DNA of 64,000 nucleotides from Paraburkholderia phenazinium (GCF_900141745.1 NZ_FSRM01000002.1:1798001-1862000); one strand, 5' to 3'; positions 44,786-54,136 are shown, counted from the stretch's first letter. A program made the numbers and translations. Notes: generated by a model from the sequence alone, not told the origin.

Positions 44786-45109
44786 TCAGCGCTCGAGCAG
44801 ATGCAATTTGTCCGTGACGTCTTTCCATACATCGGCGTCGGGCAACGGGTCTTCACGCTTGCTTAGCACCGGGAACACGCCGGTCAACTCGGCGTTCAGC
44901 GCGGTGAACGTCTGCTGTGCTGCAGGCAGGTCTTCTTCGGCGTAAATTGCATTGACGGGACACTCGGCTACGCAGACCGCGCAGTCGATGCATTCGTCCG
45001 GATCGATCACCAGCATGTTCGGTCCGGCGTGGAAGCAGTCCACCGGGCAGACGTCTACGCAGTCGGTATAACGGCAGCGGATGCAGGCTTCTGTCACGAC
45101 ATGTGTCAC
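44786..45109 (-). CDS. fdxA: seven-iron ferredoxin, FdxA type
   Basis: 107 aa from the GTG at 45109, which has AAGGAG seven bases upstream; the longer frame to 45268 is not FdxA-like. Cluster cysteines are visible in CIRCRYTDCVDVCPVDCF and CIDCAVCVAECPV, the pattern of a [3Fe-4S][4Fe-4S] ferredoxin. It would be the electron carrier between the adjacent reductase and the Fe-S enzyme encoded divergently. Confidence 0.9.
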   Translation of the reverse strand: MTHVVTEACIRCRYTDCVDVCPVDCFHAGPNMLVIDPDECIDCAVCVAECPVNAIYAEEDLPAAQQTFTALNAELTGVFPVLSKREDPLPDADVWKDVTDKLHLLER

Positions 45110-45229
45110 GGCGAAACTCCTTCTGCATAGGGCCGCGGCGCAGACAATGGCGCGCCGCAACATGACCAACGACCAGGGAAAAGACGTTGCGCAGTCTATT
45201 TTGATCGAGTAGATTTCTATCAAGTTTGA

Positions 45230-45245
45230 TGTAGTGCATACTACA
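45230..45245. promoter_or_regulatory. perfect dyad TGTAGT-GCAT-ACTACA, candidate TetR operator
   Basis: Six-base arms with a four-base centre, midway in the 242-base divergent region between the ferredoxin gene and the 6-hydroxynicotinate-reductase-like gene. TetR repressors bind dyads of this size, and a tetR gene belongs to this cluster. Confidence 0.6.
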
Positions 45246-45351
45246 CGAACGGTTAGTGACCGCAACATTTTTCAAAATGCATGCCGGTGCGGGTCACACG
45301 AATATGCCTTGAAACAAGGGCTATTTCGTCAACCGGGCAGGGCCGATTGTA

Positions 45352-46995
45352 ATGTCGTCGTATGGGAACCCCAACATGACCGAACATACGAAGGTCGATT
45401 TCGGTGCAGACCGTGTGGATGGCGAAACCGCTTCCACGCCCGGTCCCACCGTGCTCGAAAAAGCGGCGCCCCGCAGCGAGCGGATGGCGGGCAACAAGAT
45501 CGAATGCAATGCGTGTCCCGTGCTGTGCCAGATCTCCGAAGGCCGCACCGGAGCTTGCGACCGCTATGCAAATGCGGACGGGCGGTTGATCCGCGTTGAT
45601 CCGGTGGTGTTCATGGCGCCGTCGCTTGCGTCCGGCAAGCCCACGGACGAAGCAGCGGTGATCGAATTTGGTGCATCTGCCGGCGTGAACGGAGCTTCGC
45701 CGGCGGTACTCCAGGCTCAGGACCAGGCGCTGTTTGTAACTGGCGTAGGCGCGTCGTCTACCTATCCTGACTACAAGCCGGCGCCCTTCATCGTTTCTTC
45801 AAAGCTCGACGACGTGGACATGGTGACGGTCGTCACCGAGGGCATCTTCAGCTACTGCAGTTTCAAGGTAAAAATCGATACCGACCGCTTTCTCGGCCCT
45901 GAGCAATCGAATGTGCGTTGCCAGGGCGAGATCGTCGGCCACGTGACCACGGCCGAATACGGTTCGCAGATGCTGAGCCTCGGCGGCGTCCACCATCTGA
46001 CCGGCGGCAGCAAGAAAGAGGGCCGCGTGACCTGCGAGATGATGCTCGAACTCGGCAACAAGCAGCCGGTGGAGCTGACCATCGACGGCGGCGCGAGTCT
46101 CGTGATTCGCGCCGGCGCGGCGCCGATCGTGGATGGCGTCGAAGAGCAGCGCATGCGTGTGGGTTGCGGCTCGGCCACCATCGGCATATTTGCCAAGCAG
46201 TGGTTCGGACATGTCGACGAAGTGGTGGTGGTCGACGATCACATTACCGGCGTGCTGACCGAGCATCAAGCGGGACGATGCCTCGGCATGACGCGTTCAG
46301 GTCTGAAGATTCGCGGCCGCAAATCGACACCGGGCCGTTATTTCCAGGTGGCGAACCCCGGCACGGGATGGGGCGGCACGGACATCTCGGACCCGCTTGC
46401 CATCGTTGAGGGCTTTGATGCCGCTGTAGCGCGGCCCGGTATGCGTTTGTTGATGGTGTCCACCACGGGCGAACATGCGCAGTGGTACGAACTGGATGCG
46501 AATCTGGCGCCGCGAGTGATGGAGATGCCCGAAGCGGTTCGTCGGACCGTGGAGCGGATTGGTGAAAACTGCGAGCCATCGCTGGCTACGGTGCTTTTCC
46601 TGGGCGGCGCGGGCGGCAGCCTGCGCGCCGGCGCTACTGAGAATCCCGTCCTGCTGACCCGTGCGATCAAACAGCGTCTGGTGAACGTGACCTGCGGCGG
46701 GGCGCCTGCGTACGTATGGCCTGGTGGTGGTATCACCGTCATGGTAGACGTGACGCGCATGCCGGACCGTTCGTTCGGTACGGTGCCCACACCCGCTATC
46801 GTGGCGCCGATCGAATTCACCATGAGCTATGACGTTTACCGCGATCTCGGCGGCCACCTCGATGCCGTTCGTTCGCTGGAAAGCGTGCTCGCTCACGGAC
46901 CAGATCATGTGGAAGGAGCGCCGCTCGGGCGCCGTACCCTCGTGCGTCACCCTGACAACCCTTGGCCGCTCGGCACACCACCGATGCTCGGATGA
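45352..46995 (+). CDS. hnr: 6-hydroxynicotinate reductase-like Fe-S protein
   Basis: 547 aa from the ATG at 45352 (ATG at 45376 also possible). Four cysteines, CNACPVLC (52, 55, 59) plus the Cys in GRTGACDRY (69), would hold a [4Fe-4S] cluster; the rest lacks common domains but matches the layout of the Eubacterium barkeri enzyme as I recall it. That enzyme uses reduced ferredoxin to convert 6-hydroxynicotinate to tetrahydro-6-oxonicotinate. Neighbours supply ferredoxin and ferredoxin reductase, an enamidase and a NicAB-like hydroxylase, which strongly support the role. The exact substrate is inferred. Overlaps the next gene (ATGA). Confidence 0.72.
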   Translation: MSSYGNPNMTEHTKVDFGADRVDGETASTPGPTVLEKAAPRSERMAGNKIECNACPVLCQISEGRTGACDRYANADGRLIRVDPVVFMAPSLASGKPTDEAAVIEFGASAGVNGASPAVLQAQDQALFVTGVGASSTYPDYKPAPFIVSSKLDDVDMVTVVTEGIFSYCSFKVKIDTDRFLGPEQSNVRCQGEIVGHVTTAEYGSQMLSLGGVHHLTGGSKKEGRVTCEMMLELGNKQPVELTIDGGASLVIRAGAAPIVDGVEEQRMRVGCGSATIGIFAKQWFGHVDEVVVVDDHITGVLTEHQAGRCLGMTRSGLKIRGRKSTPGRYFQVANPGTGWGGTDISDPLAIVEGFDAAVARPGMRLLMVSTTGEHAQWYELDANLAPRVMEMPEAVRRTVERIGENCEPSLATVLFLGGAGGSLRAGATENPVLLTRAIKQRLVNVTCGGAPAYVWPGGGITVMVDVTRMPDRSFGTVPTPAIVAPIEFTMSYDVYRDLGGHLDAVRSLESVLAHGPDHVEGAPLGRRTLVRHPDNPWPLGTPPMLG

Positions 46996-47981
46996 CGTCC
47001 ATGACCGCAACCCGCGCGCCCCTCGACGCCACACGCTGGCACCTGCATCACGGCCCGATCGATCTGATCATCGGCGCCGATGGTGACGCCGCGGCGGTGC
47101 AGGCTGCGCATGAAGCGTGCTGGGCGCGCTTCACGACGATCCTCGACGAACTGGTGGCCGAGTTGCCGAAGTTACGCCAGCCCGTGCCGCAGGATGCGTC
47201 GAGCGCGCCATGCGAAGGCGCGGTCGCACGCCGCATGTGGGACGCCTGTTATCCGCACCGGGCCCGCTACATCACGCCGATGGCTGCAGTCGCGGGCAGC
47301 GTGGCCGATGAACTGATCGCGGCATTCGCGCGGCCCGGCGTATCGCGGGCGTTCATCAACAACGGTGGCGATATTGCGTTGTATCTTGGCGAGGGCCAAC
47401 ATTACCGGATCGGCGTGTTCACCGATCTGGCTGAATTTGAAGGCGCGAGCCTGGCCAATGGTCCCGATGCCGGCTTGAATGAAGGCCTCAAGCTCGACGC
47501 CAACCTGACGCTCGACGCTGCGTCGCCGGTGCGCGGTATTGCAACGAGCGGCTGGCGTGGCCGCAGTTTCAGCCTCGGCATCGCGGATAGCGTGACCGTG
47601 CTGGCTCGCAGCGCAGCCGCCGCTGACGCCGCTGCAACGATGATCGCCAACGCGGTCGATCTGAAGCACGCGGATATCGTGCGCCAGCCGGCTTCGTCGC
47701 TGAAAGACGATAGCGACCTCGGCGACTTGCTGGTCACCGTCGACGTGCCGCCGTTGCCGCAACCGCTGGTCGATTTCGCGCTCGCCTGCGGTGCGCAGGA
47801 AGCGAGACGTCTGCACGAGCAAGGTTTGATCGAAGGCGCCGCGCTGTTTTTGCAGCGGCGTGTGAGTGTCGTCGGCATGACGAGTTTGCATGCGCCGCTG
47901 ACCGCTGGCAGCGGCTTGCGCGTGACCCATAACACCCAATATCCAACGGAGGCTCCGTGTTCGAAATCCGCCGCGTGCTGA
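46992..47981 (+). CDS. UPF0280 family protein (ApbE-like fold)
   Basis: About 329 aa from the ATG overlapping the upstream stop; a second ATG at 47001 is possible. Visible stretches are ITPMAAVAGSVADELIAAFA and INNGGDIALYLGEG, which resemble the thiamine-biosynthesis-lipoprotein/FMN-transferase (ApbE) fold, and ATSGWRGRSFSLGIADSVTV near the middle. UPF0280 proteins have no settled function. An ApbE-like role would fit covalent flavin attachment on a redox partner of this pathway, but that is speculative. Overlaps the following gene. Confidence 0.65.
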   Translation: MTSMTATRAPLDATRWHLHHGPIDLIIGADGDAAAVQAAHEACWARFTTILDELVAELPKLRQPVPQDASSAPCEGAVARRMWDACYPHRARYITPMAAVAGSVADELIAAFARPGVSRAFINNGGDIALYLGEGQHYRIGVFTDLAEFEGASLANGPDAGLNEGLKLDANLTLDAASPVRGIATSGWRGRSFSLGIADSVTVLARSAAAADAAATMIANAVDLKHADIVRQPASSLKDDSDLGDLLVTVDVPPLPQPLVDFALACGAQEARRLHEQGLIEGAALFLQRRVSVVGMTSLHAPLTAGSGLRVTHNTQYPTEAPCSKSAAC

Positions 47982-48547
47982 CGCACGTCGAAGACATTTT
48001 TCACGAGTTCGGACCGCCGCCTGCGCAACCATTGCGCAAGGGCGCGATTGCCGCGGTGATGACGAATCCGTTTGCGGGCCGCTACGAGCCGAAGATCGAG
48101 CACGCCATGGAAGCGCTCAAGCCGATCGGCATCGACCTGGCCCAGCGTCTGCTTGCCGCGATGGCCGTCCCGCATGCGGCAATCGAGAGCTACGGCAAGG
48201 GAGCAATCGTCGGCGCGGCGGGTGAACTGGAACACGGTGCGCTATGGCACGTGCCGGGCGGCTACGCCATGCGTGAACTGCTGGAGAAGAACGGCGTGCC
48301 GACCAACGCGATCGTGCCGTCGACCAAGAAGGTCGGTGCACCCTCCACGGCGCTCGATGTACCGATGACTCATGTGAACGCGAGCTACGTGCGCAGTCAT
48401 TTCGATGCGATCGAAGTCTGCGTGCCCGGAGCGCCGGCAGCGGACGAAGTGGTCTACATCCTCGTCATGAGCACGGGGCAGCGCGTGCATGCGCGGGTAG
48501 GCGGTCTCGCGAAAGAGGCGATTGTCGGCAAGGACGGCCTGCGCTAG
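47957..48547 (+). CDS. DUF1185 amino-acid-synthesis family protein, first copy
   Basis: 196 aa from a GTG with GGAGG ahead, overlapping the upstream gene by 25 bases. Shared DUF1185 motifs are NPFAGRYEPKIE, ESYGKGAIVGAAGELEHGA and YVRSHFDAIEVCVPG. The family is annotated as amino-acid synthesis without proven chemistry. Its presence twice in this operon suggests a role in processing the ring-opened nicotinate intermediate, for example isomerisation or decarboxylation; that is inference. Confidence 0.78.
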   Translation: MFEIRRVLTHVEDIFHEFGPPPAQPLRKGAIAAVMTNPFAGRYEPKIEHAMEALKPIGIDLAQRLLAAMAVPHAAIESYGKGAIVGAAGELEHGALWHVPGGYAMRELLEKNGVPTNAIVPSTKKVGAPSTALDVPMTHVNASYVRSHFDAIEVCVPGAPAADEVVYILVMSTGQRVHARVGGLAKEAIVGKDGLR

Positions 48548-48651
48548 GCGACCGCGACGTAGCGTAGTGGCAGACACGTAGACACGGTCAACGCAGGGTC
48601 AAGGCAAACCGGGCTCACGCAAACCCGGCGAACCCATACACGGAGAGCGAA

Positions 48652-49236
48652 ATGGCAATCAAGCTTCGCAAGCTGGTAGTTCAGGTAGATGAAACACGCA
48701 TTGAAATGGGCCAGACGATCGATCCGCCGACGCGTCGCGCGGTGGCCATCGCCGTGATCGAAAACCCCTACGCGGGCCGTTTCGAACCTAAACTCGATGC
48801 ACTGATCGAGGCGGGTGAAGAACTCGGCGCGCTGCTCGGCAAGAAGTGCGTCGAAGCGCTGGGCATCGAACCAGGCGAGGCGCAAAGTTACGGTAAGGCG
48901 GCGATTGTCGGAGAGGCGGGCGAGTTGGAGCACGCTGCGGCGATCCTGCATCCAAAGCTTGGTGCGCCGCTGCGCGTTGCAGTGGAGAAGGGGGCGGCAC
49001 TGGTGCCGTCGGCGAAGAAAATGGGCACGCTGGGTACTGCCATCGACGTACCGCTTGGCCATAAAGACGCCGCCTTCGTGCGCAGCCATTTCGACGCCAT
49101 CGAAGCACGCGTTGCCGATGCGCCGCGCGCCAACGAAATCGTCGTGGCGGTTGCGGTGACGGCCTCGGGCCGGCCGCTGCCGCGCATCGGTGGATTGCAG
49201 GCGAGCGAAATCAAGGGCGAAGACGGTTTGCGTTGA
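48652..49236 (+). CDS. DUF1185 amino-acid-synthesis family protein, second copy
   Basis: 194 aa, a clear paralogue of the preceding gene product: NPYAGRFEPKLD, QSYGKAAIVGEAGELEHAA, PSAKKMGTLGTAIDVPLGHK and FVRSHFDAIEARV line up with the first copy, while the N-terminus and the loop after ELEH differ. GGAGAG precedes the ATG. Either a heteromeric partner or a second step; unknown. Confidence 0.8.
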   Translation: MAIKLRKLVVQVDETRIEMGQTIDPPTRRAVAIAVIENPYAGRFEPKLDALIEAGEELGALLGKKCVEALGIEPGEAQSYGKAAIVGEAGELEHAAAILHPKLGAPLRVAVEKGAALVPSAKKMGTLGTAIDVPLGHKDAAFVRSHFDAIEARVADAPRANEIVVAVAVTASGRPLPRIGGLQASEIKGEDGLR

Positions 49237-49320
49237 ATAGTTTCGCTGGTACTGTGCTGCCCGTGAGGTGCGTATGAGCGTGCCGCGCATGGGATGGATG
49301 GCAAGCCGCTAAGGATTACG

Positions 49321-51306
49321 ATGCTTTCGAATCTGCTGGTACAACTGGTCAACGGACTCGCCGATGCGTCGACGCTGTTTCTCGTCGCCGCGGGCCTGTC
49401 GCTGATCTTCGGCGTGACGCGCATCGTCAACTTCGCGCACGGCTCGTTCTATATGTTCGGCATTTATGTCGCGTATACCTTTGCGAGCCGCTTCGGCCAC
49501 ACCGTAGGCGGCTACTGGTTTTCGGTGCTGGCGGCAGCGCTGGTTGTTGCGGTGCTGGGTGCGCTGGTCGAAATGATCGTACTGCGGCGCATCTACCAGG
49601 CGCCGGAGCTGTTCCATTTGCTGGCGACCTTCGCGCTGGTGCTGATCTTCCGTGACGCCGCGTTATGGCTGTGGGGTCCGGAAGATCTGTTCGGGCCACG
49701 TTCGCCGCATCTGGGAGGTGCCATCAATCTGCTCGGCCACCCACTGCCTACCTACGATATCGCGTTGATCATCATCGGCCCGCTCGTATTGCTGTTGCTC
49801 TGGTATGCGCTTACGCGCACGCGCTGGGGCACGCTGGTGCGCGCGGCGACACAGGATCGTGAAATGCTCGGCGCGCTGGGTATCAATCAGGCCTGGCTGT
49901 TTACCGGGGTGTTCTTCGTTGGCGCATTTTTAGCAGGCCTCGGCGGCGCGTTGCAAGGGCCGCGCATGTCGGCGAATCTGTCGCTTGACCTCGAGACGAT
50001 CGGCAATGCATTTGTGGTCGTGGTGGTGGGCGGTATGGGATCCATTCCCGGTGCGTTCGTCGCTGCCTTGCTGATTGCGGAGATCAAGGCGCTGTGTATT
50101 GGCATCGGACACGTGTCGATTGGCGGGATCGACTTTTCGCTAAGCCGCTTCACACTGGTTGCGGAATTCGTCGTGATGGCCGTCGTGCTCGTTGTGCGGC
50201 CTTGGGGTCTGTTTGGCCGCGCAACTGCCGCGGTGCGCGGCATGGCTGCGCCGGAAGCGCCGCTGCGGCCCGCGGGCAAACGTCTGAAGCGGCTGGCGGT
50301 AGCGGTGCTTGCCGTGCTGGTGCTCGCGCCGCTTGCGGCCAAGGCGTTCCCGTATATGCCCATCCTGCTGGTCGAGATCATGATTGCGGTGTTGTTTGCC
50401 ACTAGCCTGCACTTCATCATGGGACCGGGAGGCATGCACTCGTTCGGGCACGCTGCGTATTTTGGCCTCGGCGCTTATGGGGCTGCATTGTTCCTCAAGG
50501 TGCTCAACTTGCCGATGGAAGCAGCGCTCCTGCTTGGGCCATTGCTCGCTCTCGCCGGAGCGCTGGTGTTCGGCTGGTTCTGCGTGCGACTGTCTGGCGT
50601 GTACCTCGCCATGCTGACGCTGGCGTTTGCGCAGATCGTGTGGTCAGTCGTGTTTCAGTGGGACGATGTGACGGGTGGCAGCAACGGCGTGCTCGGATTG
50701 TGGCCGTCGAACTGGTTGTCCTCGCCGGTTGCGTATTACTACCTGACGCTAGTGTGCGTCGTGATCTGCGTCTGGTTGCTGCGGCGCATGCTGTTCTCAC
50801 CGCTTGGCTATGCCATGCGAGCTTCGCGCGATTCCGGCTTGCGCGCCGAGGCAATCGGCATTGACGTCAAGCGGGTGCAATGGGCGTCGTTTGTGATTGC
50901 ATCGGTGTTTTGTGGTCTCGCGGGCTCCCTGTACGCGTTTTCGAAGGGCACGATTTCGCCTGAAGTGATTAGCGTGAGCCGTTCCGTCGACGGACTCGTC
51001 ATGGTGCTGCTAGGCGGTCTGCAGACCCTCGCCGGGCCGATCGTCGGTGCGGCGGTGTTTACCTGGCTGCAGGATACGGTGGCGCGGCAGACCGACTACT
51101 GGCAAGCACTCCTTGGCTTTGCCATCCTGCTGCTGGTGATCGCTTTCCCGCAAGGCATCGTAGGTTTCGTCCGTGAACGCTTCGGCGACGACGATACTGG
51201 TACGAAGAATGGTCACGCAGGTGGATCGGCCGACGCGGAGCGGGCTGCCGCCGGGCCAGCATCAACCCCGCCATCGCAGGCCACTGCGATGAAGGAGGGT
51301 CTATGA
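49321..51306 (+). CDS. livHM: branched-chain-amino-acid-type ABC permease, LivH-LivM fusion
   Basis: About 661 aa from the ATG at 49321, with AAGGA six bases upstream; an ATG at 49294 lacks one. Residues about 1-290 are LivH (SLIFGVTRIVNFAHGSFYMF, VVVVGGMGSIPGAFVAALLI) and about 320-640 LivM (GPGGMHSFGHAAYFGLGAYG, GLVMVLLGGLQTLAGPIVGA). The two are usually separate genes. It forms the membrane channel with the two ATPases that follow. Given the pathway, nicotinate or a related N-heterocycle is a likely substrate. Confidence 0.9.
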   Translation: MLSNLLVQLVNGLADASTLFLVAAGLSLIFGVTRIVNFAHGSFYMFGIYVAYTFASRFGHTVGGYWFSVLAAALVVAVLGALVEMIVLRRIYQAPELFHLLATFALVLIFRDAALWLWGPEDLFGPRSPHLGGAINLLGHPLPTYDIALIIIGPLVLLLLWYALTRTRWGTLVRAATQDREMLGALGINQAWLFTGVFFVGAFLAGLGGALQGPRMSANLSLDLETIGNAFVVVVVGGMGSIPGAFVAALLIAEIKALCIGIGHVSIGGIDFSLSRFTLVAEFVVMAVVLVVRPWGLFGRATAAVRGMAAPEAPLRPAGKRLKRLAVAVLAVLVLAPLAAKAFPYMPILLVEIMIAVLFATSLHFIMGPGGMHSFGHAAYFGLGAYGAALFLKVLNLPMEAALLLGPLLALAGALVFGWFCVRLSGVYLAMLTLAFAQIVWSVVFQWDDVTGGSNGVLGLWPSNWLSSPVAYYYLTLVCVVICVWLLRRMLFSPLGYAMRASRDSGLRAEAIGIDVKRVQWASFVIASVFCGLAGSLYAFSKGTISPEVISVSRSVDGLVMVLLGGLQTLAGPIVGAAVFTWLQDTVARQTDYWQALLGFAILLLVIAFPQGIVGFVRERFGDDDTGTKNGHAGGSADAERAAAGPASTPPSQATAMKEGL

Positions 51307-52115
51307 GCCTCCTGCGCGTCTCGGGCTTGTCTAAATCATTCGGTGGCCTTAAAGCGGTCGACGATGTCTCCTTCGATCTCGAAGCCGGTCAACTGCTCGC
51401 GCTGCTCGGCCCGAATGGCGCTGGAAAATCGACGTGCTTCAATATGGTCAACGGGCAACTGCGGCCGTCGTCGGGTTCGATCCGCCTCGACGATCACGAA
51501 CTCGTCGGCATGCGGCCACGCGATATCTGGCGACTCGGCGTGGGCCGCACGTTCCAGATTGCCGCAACCTTCAACTCGATGACCGTGCTCGAAAACGTGC
51601 AGATGGCATTGGTGTCTCGCGAACGCAAACTGTTTGGCCTGTGGAAGGCCGCCGGATCGTGGTATGCGGATGAAGCATTCGGCCTGCTCGAGCAGGTAGG
51701 CATGGCCGCCGACGCGCATCGCGCCTGCGGTGTGCTGGCCTATGGCGACGTCAAACGCGTCGAACTTGCTATCGCCATGGCGAACCGCCCGAAGCTTCTC
51801 CTGATGGACGAGCCGACCGCCGGCATGGCGCCCAAGGAGCGCAACGATCTGATGGCGCTGACCAAGCGCCTGGTCACGGAGCACAAGATCGGCGTGCTGT
51901 TCACCGAACACAGCATGGACGTCGTGTTTGCCTACGCTGACCGCATGATCGTGCTCGCGCGCGGCAAGCTGATTGCCGAAGGCAGCGCAGAGACGATCCG
52001 CAACGACGCTCGCGTGCAGGAAGTCTATTTCGGCACTGGCAAGACCTTCCAGGCGCATGCGGCGCTGGACGACCATCACGACGACCAAAGCGGTCGCCAA
52101 GGGGCCTTGCAATGA
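51303..52115 (+). CDS. livG: ABC transporter ATPase, LivG type
   Basis: 270 aa. Walker A is GPNGAGKST, Walker B LLMDEPTAGMAP, the H-loop LFTEHSMDVVF. Signature is the degenerate LAYGDVKRVE. Overlaps both neighbours by four bases. Confidence 0.92.
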   Translation: MSLLRVSGLSKSFGGLKAVDDVSFDLEAGQLLALLGPNGAGKSTCFNMVNGQLRPSSGSIRLDDHELVGMRPRDIWRLGVGRTFQIAATFNSMTVLENVQMALVSRERKLFGLWKAAGSWYADEAFGLLEQVGMAADAHRACGVLAYGDVKRVELAIAMANRPKLLLMDEPTAGMAPKERNDLMALTKRLVTEHKIGVLFTEHSMDVVFAYADRMIVLARGKLIAEGSAETIRNDARVQEVYFGTGKTFQAHAALDDHHDDQSGRQGALQ

Positions 52116-52825
52116 GCGAGCCGATGCTGAAAGTCTCCGGCCTCAACGCGTTCTACGGTCGCGCACACATCCTGTTCGACGTTGGCCTCGAAGTCGGGCG
52201 CGGCGAGGTAGTGGCGCTGATGGGTCGCAACGGTGCGGGGAAATCGACCACGATGAAGGCGGTGATGGGGCTGTTGCCGCGTCGCCAGGGCGAAGTGCGT
52301 TTCCGCGGCACGGACATTGGATCGCTACCGCCGTATCGGATTTCCCGCATGGGAATGGGCTTCGTACCCGAGGACCGTCGCGTGTTCTCCGATCTCACGG
52401 TGCTGGAAAACCTCGACACAGGTCGGCAACCGCCGCGCGAAGGCGCGCCGCGGTGGACCCCGGAAAAGCTGTTTCGCCTGTTCCCCAATCTCGGCGAGAT
52501 GCCAAGACGTCCCGGCGGGCAGATGAGCGGCGGCGAGCAGCAGATGCTGACCGTCTCGCGCACGCTGATGGGCAATCCGTATCTGGTGCTGCTCGACGAA
52601 CCGTCGGAGGGCGTGGCGCCCGTGATCGTCGAACAGATGGCGAACATGATTCTCGAACTCAAGCGCGAAGGGCTGTCGATTCTGTTGTCCGAACAGAACC
52701 TGCACTTCGCCGAGCTGGTCAGCGACCGCGCGTATGTCCTTGAAAAAGGGCAGATCCGCTTTAGCGGCACGATCGGCGAACTCGCGAAGAACGAAACAGT
52801 CAGGCGCGCTTACTTGAGCGTCTGA
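52112..52825 (+). CDS. livF: ABC transporter ATPase, LivF type
   Basis: 237 aa. Walker A GRNGAGKST, signature MSGGEQQMLT, Walker B VLLDEPSEGVAP. Partner of the preceding ATPase. Confidence 0.93.
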   Translation: MSEPMLKVSGLNAFYGRAHILFDVGLEVGRGEVVALMGRNGAGKSTTMKAVMGLLPRRQGEVRFRGTDIGSLPPYRISRMGMGFVPEDRRVFSDLTVLENLDTGRQPPREGAPRWTPEKLFRLFPNLGEMPRRPGGQMSGGEQQMLTVSRTLMGNPYLVLLDEPSEGVAPVIVEQMANMILELKREGLSILLSEQNLHFAELVSDRAYVLEKGQIRFSGTIGELAKNETVRRAYLSV

Positions 52826-52905
52826 TTCCTGCGACGCGGTCATACGCCTCGCGCAATGCGCGCGTGTGGGCCGCCTCGGGTAGTCGTTGCGAAAGGGAGA
52901 AGCAG

Positions 52906-54105
52906 ATGGCAGCAGAGACGTTGACAGGATTGTCGGGGAAGGTTGTCGTAACGAACATCGGCCTGCTGTTATCGGGCGATATCGATCAGCCGATTCTCGA
53001 TGCCGACACGCTGGTGATCGACGATGGCGTGATCGTCGCGGTTGGCAAGGAGAAAGACTGCGACCTCGAAGGCGCGCGCACGAAGGTCGATTGCAAAGGC
53101 ACGGCGGTGGCGCCTGGCCTGATCGATTCGCACGTGCACCCCGTCTTCGGCGACTGGACGCCGCGCCAGAACCAGATGGGCTGGATCGAGTCGAACCTGA
53201 ACGGCGGCGTGACGACCATGATCTCCGCCGGCGAAGTGCACTTGCCAGGGCGTCCTAAGGATATCATCGGCGTGAAGGCGCTGGCGATTACGGCGCAGCG
53301 CTCGTTCGAAGGCATGCGCGGCGCGGGCGTCGGCGGAGGCGTCAAGGTATTGGCCGGCGCGCCGGTGATCGAAAAGGGCATGGTCGAGGAAGACTTCAAG
53401 GAACTGTCGGAAGCGGGCGTAAAGCTGCTCGGCGAAGTCGGTCTCGGCAGTGTCAAGGCCGGCGAGGAAGCGGGCCAGATGGTCGCCTGGGCGCGCAAGT
53501 ACGGGATTCAAAGCACGATTCACACGGGCGGCCCGTCGATCCCCGGCTCGGGTCTGATCGACAAGGACGTGGTGCTCGCGGCTGACGCCGACGTTATCGG
53601 TCACATCAATGGCGGCCACACGTCCTTGTCTTATCGTCACGTCTGCGACCTGTGCGAGCAATCCACACGCGCACTGGAAATCGTCCACAACGGCAATGAA
53701 CGCATTGCATTGCTGACCGCGCGTCATGCGATCGAACTCAAATGTCCGCACCGCATCATTCTCGGCACCGATAGCCCGGCCGGCTCCGGCGTGCAACCGC
53801 TTGGCATTCTGCGGATGATCGCGCTGATCTCAAGCCTCGCCGACGTGCCGGCGGAAATCGCATTCTGCTTTGCAACCGGCAACACGGCGCGGCAGCGCAA
53901 TCTGCGGCAAGGGCTGATCGAAGTGGGCCGCCCCGCGGATCTCGTGTTCATGGACCGCGCGCAGCATACGGCCGGCAGCACGTTGCTCGAGAGCGTACAG
54001 CTTGGCGACATTCCGGGCGTTGGCATGGTGATGATCGACGGCCTGATCCGTTGCCGGCGTAGCCGTAATACGCCGCCGGCGACCGAAGTGCCGGTGGTTG
54101 TCTGA
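52906..54105 (+). CDS. ena: enamidase-like amidohydrolase
   Basis: About 399 aa from the ATG at 52906, with GGGAG nearby. An amidohydrolase fold is shown by the metal motif LIDSHVHPVFGDW (HxH), a central IHTGGPSIPG His, GHINGGHTSL and the late Asp in LGTDSPAGSG. Enamidase of E. barkeri opens tetrahydro-6-oxonicotinate to 2-formylglutarate and ammonia. The reductase that makes that substrate and a NicAB-like hydroxylase are in the same operon, so this role is the best fit. Confidence 0.75.
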   Translation: MAAETLTGLSGKVVVTNIGLLLSGDIDQPILDADTLVIDDGVIVAVGKEKDCDLEGARTKVDCKGTAVAPGLIDSHVHPVFGDWTPRQNQMGWIESNLNGGVTTMISAGEVHLPGRPKDIIGVKALAITAQRSFEGMRGAGVGGGVKVLAGAPVIEKGMVEEDFKELSEAGVKLLGEVGLGSVKAGEEAGQMVAWARKYGIQSTIHTGGPSIPGSGLIDKDVVLAADADVIGHINGGHTSLSYRHVCDLCEQSTRALEIVHNGNERIALLTARHAIELKCPHRIILGTDSPAGSGVQPLGILRMIALISSLADVPAEIAFCFATGNTARQRNLRQGLIEVGRPADLVFMDRAQHTAGSTLLESVQLGDIPGVGMVMIDGLIRCRRSRNTPPATEVPVVV

Positions 54106-54136
54106 ACGCGCGTCGCGACCTGCCGGCGTGGTGGCC

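Noticed and set aside
45110..45268. N-terminal extension of the ferredoxin
   Set aside because: The extension does not resemble FdxA, and the GTG at 45109 has a proper ribosome-binding site and gives the usual 107 residues.
52969..53796. Minus-strand frame opposite the enamidase-like gene
   Set aside because: The sense frame carries HxH and other amidohydrolase motifs; the antisense frame has none.
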